The position numbers and the translations under genes are program-made. The notes beneath the pieces are model-generated. The model worked only from the letters and a program-made list of their open reading frames with translations. It ran no database searches and was not told the origin of the DNA. DNA of 64,000 bases, taken from Rubripirellula tenax (GTDB lineage: Bacteria > Planctomycetota > Planctomycetia > Pirellulales > Pirellulaceae). Shown here piece by piece: positions 63,299 to 64,000 of the stretch (positions within the stretch are counted from its first letter, which is position 1; every line of letters starts with the position of its first letter). The stretch is from the NCBI RefSeq assembly GCF_007860125.1, contig NZ_SJPW01000006.1:63525-127524 (forward strand). The letters are read 5' to 3'.

Positions 63299-64000
63299 CT
63301 AGCTGAACATGTAGCCTTCTTCGCCGTGGTCCGTGACGTCCAGGCCGCGTTGTTCGCTTTCGGCAGGTACTCGCAATCCGATGACCATGTCGATCACTTT
63401 CAGCAGCACCAGACTTCCAAGGCCCGCGAACAAGAACGTCACTGCGACGGCAACGATCTGGCCGATCAACAGCGCCGGGTTGCCGCCCGATTCGATCAGC
63501 CCGATTGGGGTTCCTTCACTCACGTCCCAGCAAGCTCGCGAAGCGAATACGCCGGTAAGCACCGCACCCAAGGTTCCGCCAACGCCGTGAACGCCAAACG
63601 CATCCAGCGCGTCGTCGTACTTCAGCATGAACTTCAATTTCGAGCACGCCCAATAGCAGACGATCCCGGCGGCAACGCCCATCATGATCGCCGGCATCGG
63701 TTGAACGAATCCGGCGGCGGGCGTGATGCAGACCAAGCCAGCGACCGCACCCGAGCTGGCGCCAAGTACCGTCGGCTTGCCCAGGACGACCCACTCGGTC
63801 ATCGCCCAGGCCACCGCACCTGCGGCAGCAGAAAAGTGAGTGACGGCGAATGCGCTGCTGGTCAGACCGTCCGATAACAGTTCGCTGCCGGCGTTGAATC
63901 CGAACCATCCCACCCACAACATCGCCGCGCCCAAAGCCGTGTACGTCAAGTTGTGCGGCTGGATGGGTTCCTTCAAAAACCCCATTCGCGGTCCGATCAG
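63299..64000 (-). CDS. amt: ammonium transporter, 5' end outside window
   Basis: The C-terminal 233 residues of an Amt/MEP channel. The frame is open to the window edge (LIGPRMGFLKEPIQPHNLTY). The helices WVGWFGFNAGSEL and VAGLVCITPAAGFVQP are typical of this family. DDALDAFGVHGVGGTLGAVL contains the second pore His of the twin-His motif. It conducts NH3/NH4+ across the inner membrane. The C-terminal tail (ESEQRGLDVTDHGEEGYMFS) matches the conserved Amt tail (GLDxxxHGExAY) that cross-talks with GlnK. No glnK gene is visible in the window. Confidence 0.93.
   Translation of the reverse strand: MIGPRMGFLKEPIQPHNLTYTALGAAMLWVGWFGFNAGSELLSDGLTSSAFAVTHFSAAAGAVAWAMTEWVVLGKPTVLGASSGAVAGLVCITPAAGFVQPMPAIMMGVAAGIVCYWACSKLKFMLKYDDALDAFGVHGVGGTLGAVLTGVFASRACWDVSEGTPIGLIESGGNPALLIGQIVAVAVTFLFAGLGSLVLLKVIDMVIGLRVPAESEQRGLDVTDHGEEGYMFS

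Overview
The window looks like chromosome of a planctomycete, most likely a Pirellulaceae member close to Rhodopirellula or Rubripirellula. The signs are: a LEPR-XLL giant protein of 6,423 residues ending in a dockerin-like pair of calcium loops; a second LEPR-XLL-like protein with a DUF4347 domain; PEP-CTERM sorting tails; membrane-anchored terpenoid-cyclase-toroid and PQQ-like propeller proteins; an EF-G of the spirochaete/planctomycete/mitochondrial type; a lone rpsR; and few clear Shine-Dalgarno sites. I found no CRISPR array, insertion sequence, rRNA or tRNA. This placement is inferred from family content, not from a marker-gene comparison.

Layout. Bases 1-16,100 are mostly housekeeping and envelope genes: the end of an outer-membrane barrel, a voltage-gated K+ channel with a zinc-ribbon tail, a toroid protein with a small HEAT-like partner, aroB, a PEGA lipoprotein, a YfhO-like membrane protein, mnmE with a DsbD-like reductase, an APH-fold kinase and an M28 peptidase. 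Bases 16,175-25,350 hold surface genes: a TPR protein coupled to a PEP-CTERM protein built from 720-bp tandem repeats, a DUF4347/CBM-like/Calx-beta/LamG/sugar-dehydrogenase fusion, and a second PEP-CTERM protein. Bases 25,406-44,677 are a single reading frame on the minus strand.

Bases 44,700-48,600 are sparse and decayed. A ferritin gene sits between a remnant of an NhaP-like antiporter and a frameshifted remnant of a CNNM/CBS protein, followed by a GH32-like hydrolase. Bases 48,600-55,900 hold a short RIC/hemerythrin-like gene coupled to a PQQ-like propeller gene, then a phosphoesterase neighbourhood: an EEP enzyme with an apparent alkaline-phosphatase remnant upstream, a calcineurin-like enzyme, and a PhoD-like phosphatase coupled to an unknown membrane protein. 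Bases 56,000-64,000 carry fusA (with a clear terminator), rpsR, a YbgC-like thioesterase, an ABC-2 permease, an ABC-exporter-shaped protein whose ATPase motifs have all been lost, and the 3' part of an ammonium transporter.

The points I would look at first are the pseudo-ATPase ABC protein (61,368-63,194), the 19.3-kb giant gene, the caspase-like His/Cys pattern in the DUF4347 domain (20,461-24,141), the near-identical 720-bp duplication in the PEP-CTERM gene, and the truncated RIC-like gene with its coupled partner and upstream palindrome array. All functional calls rest on motif recognition by eye; no search was run.
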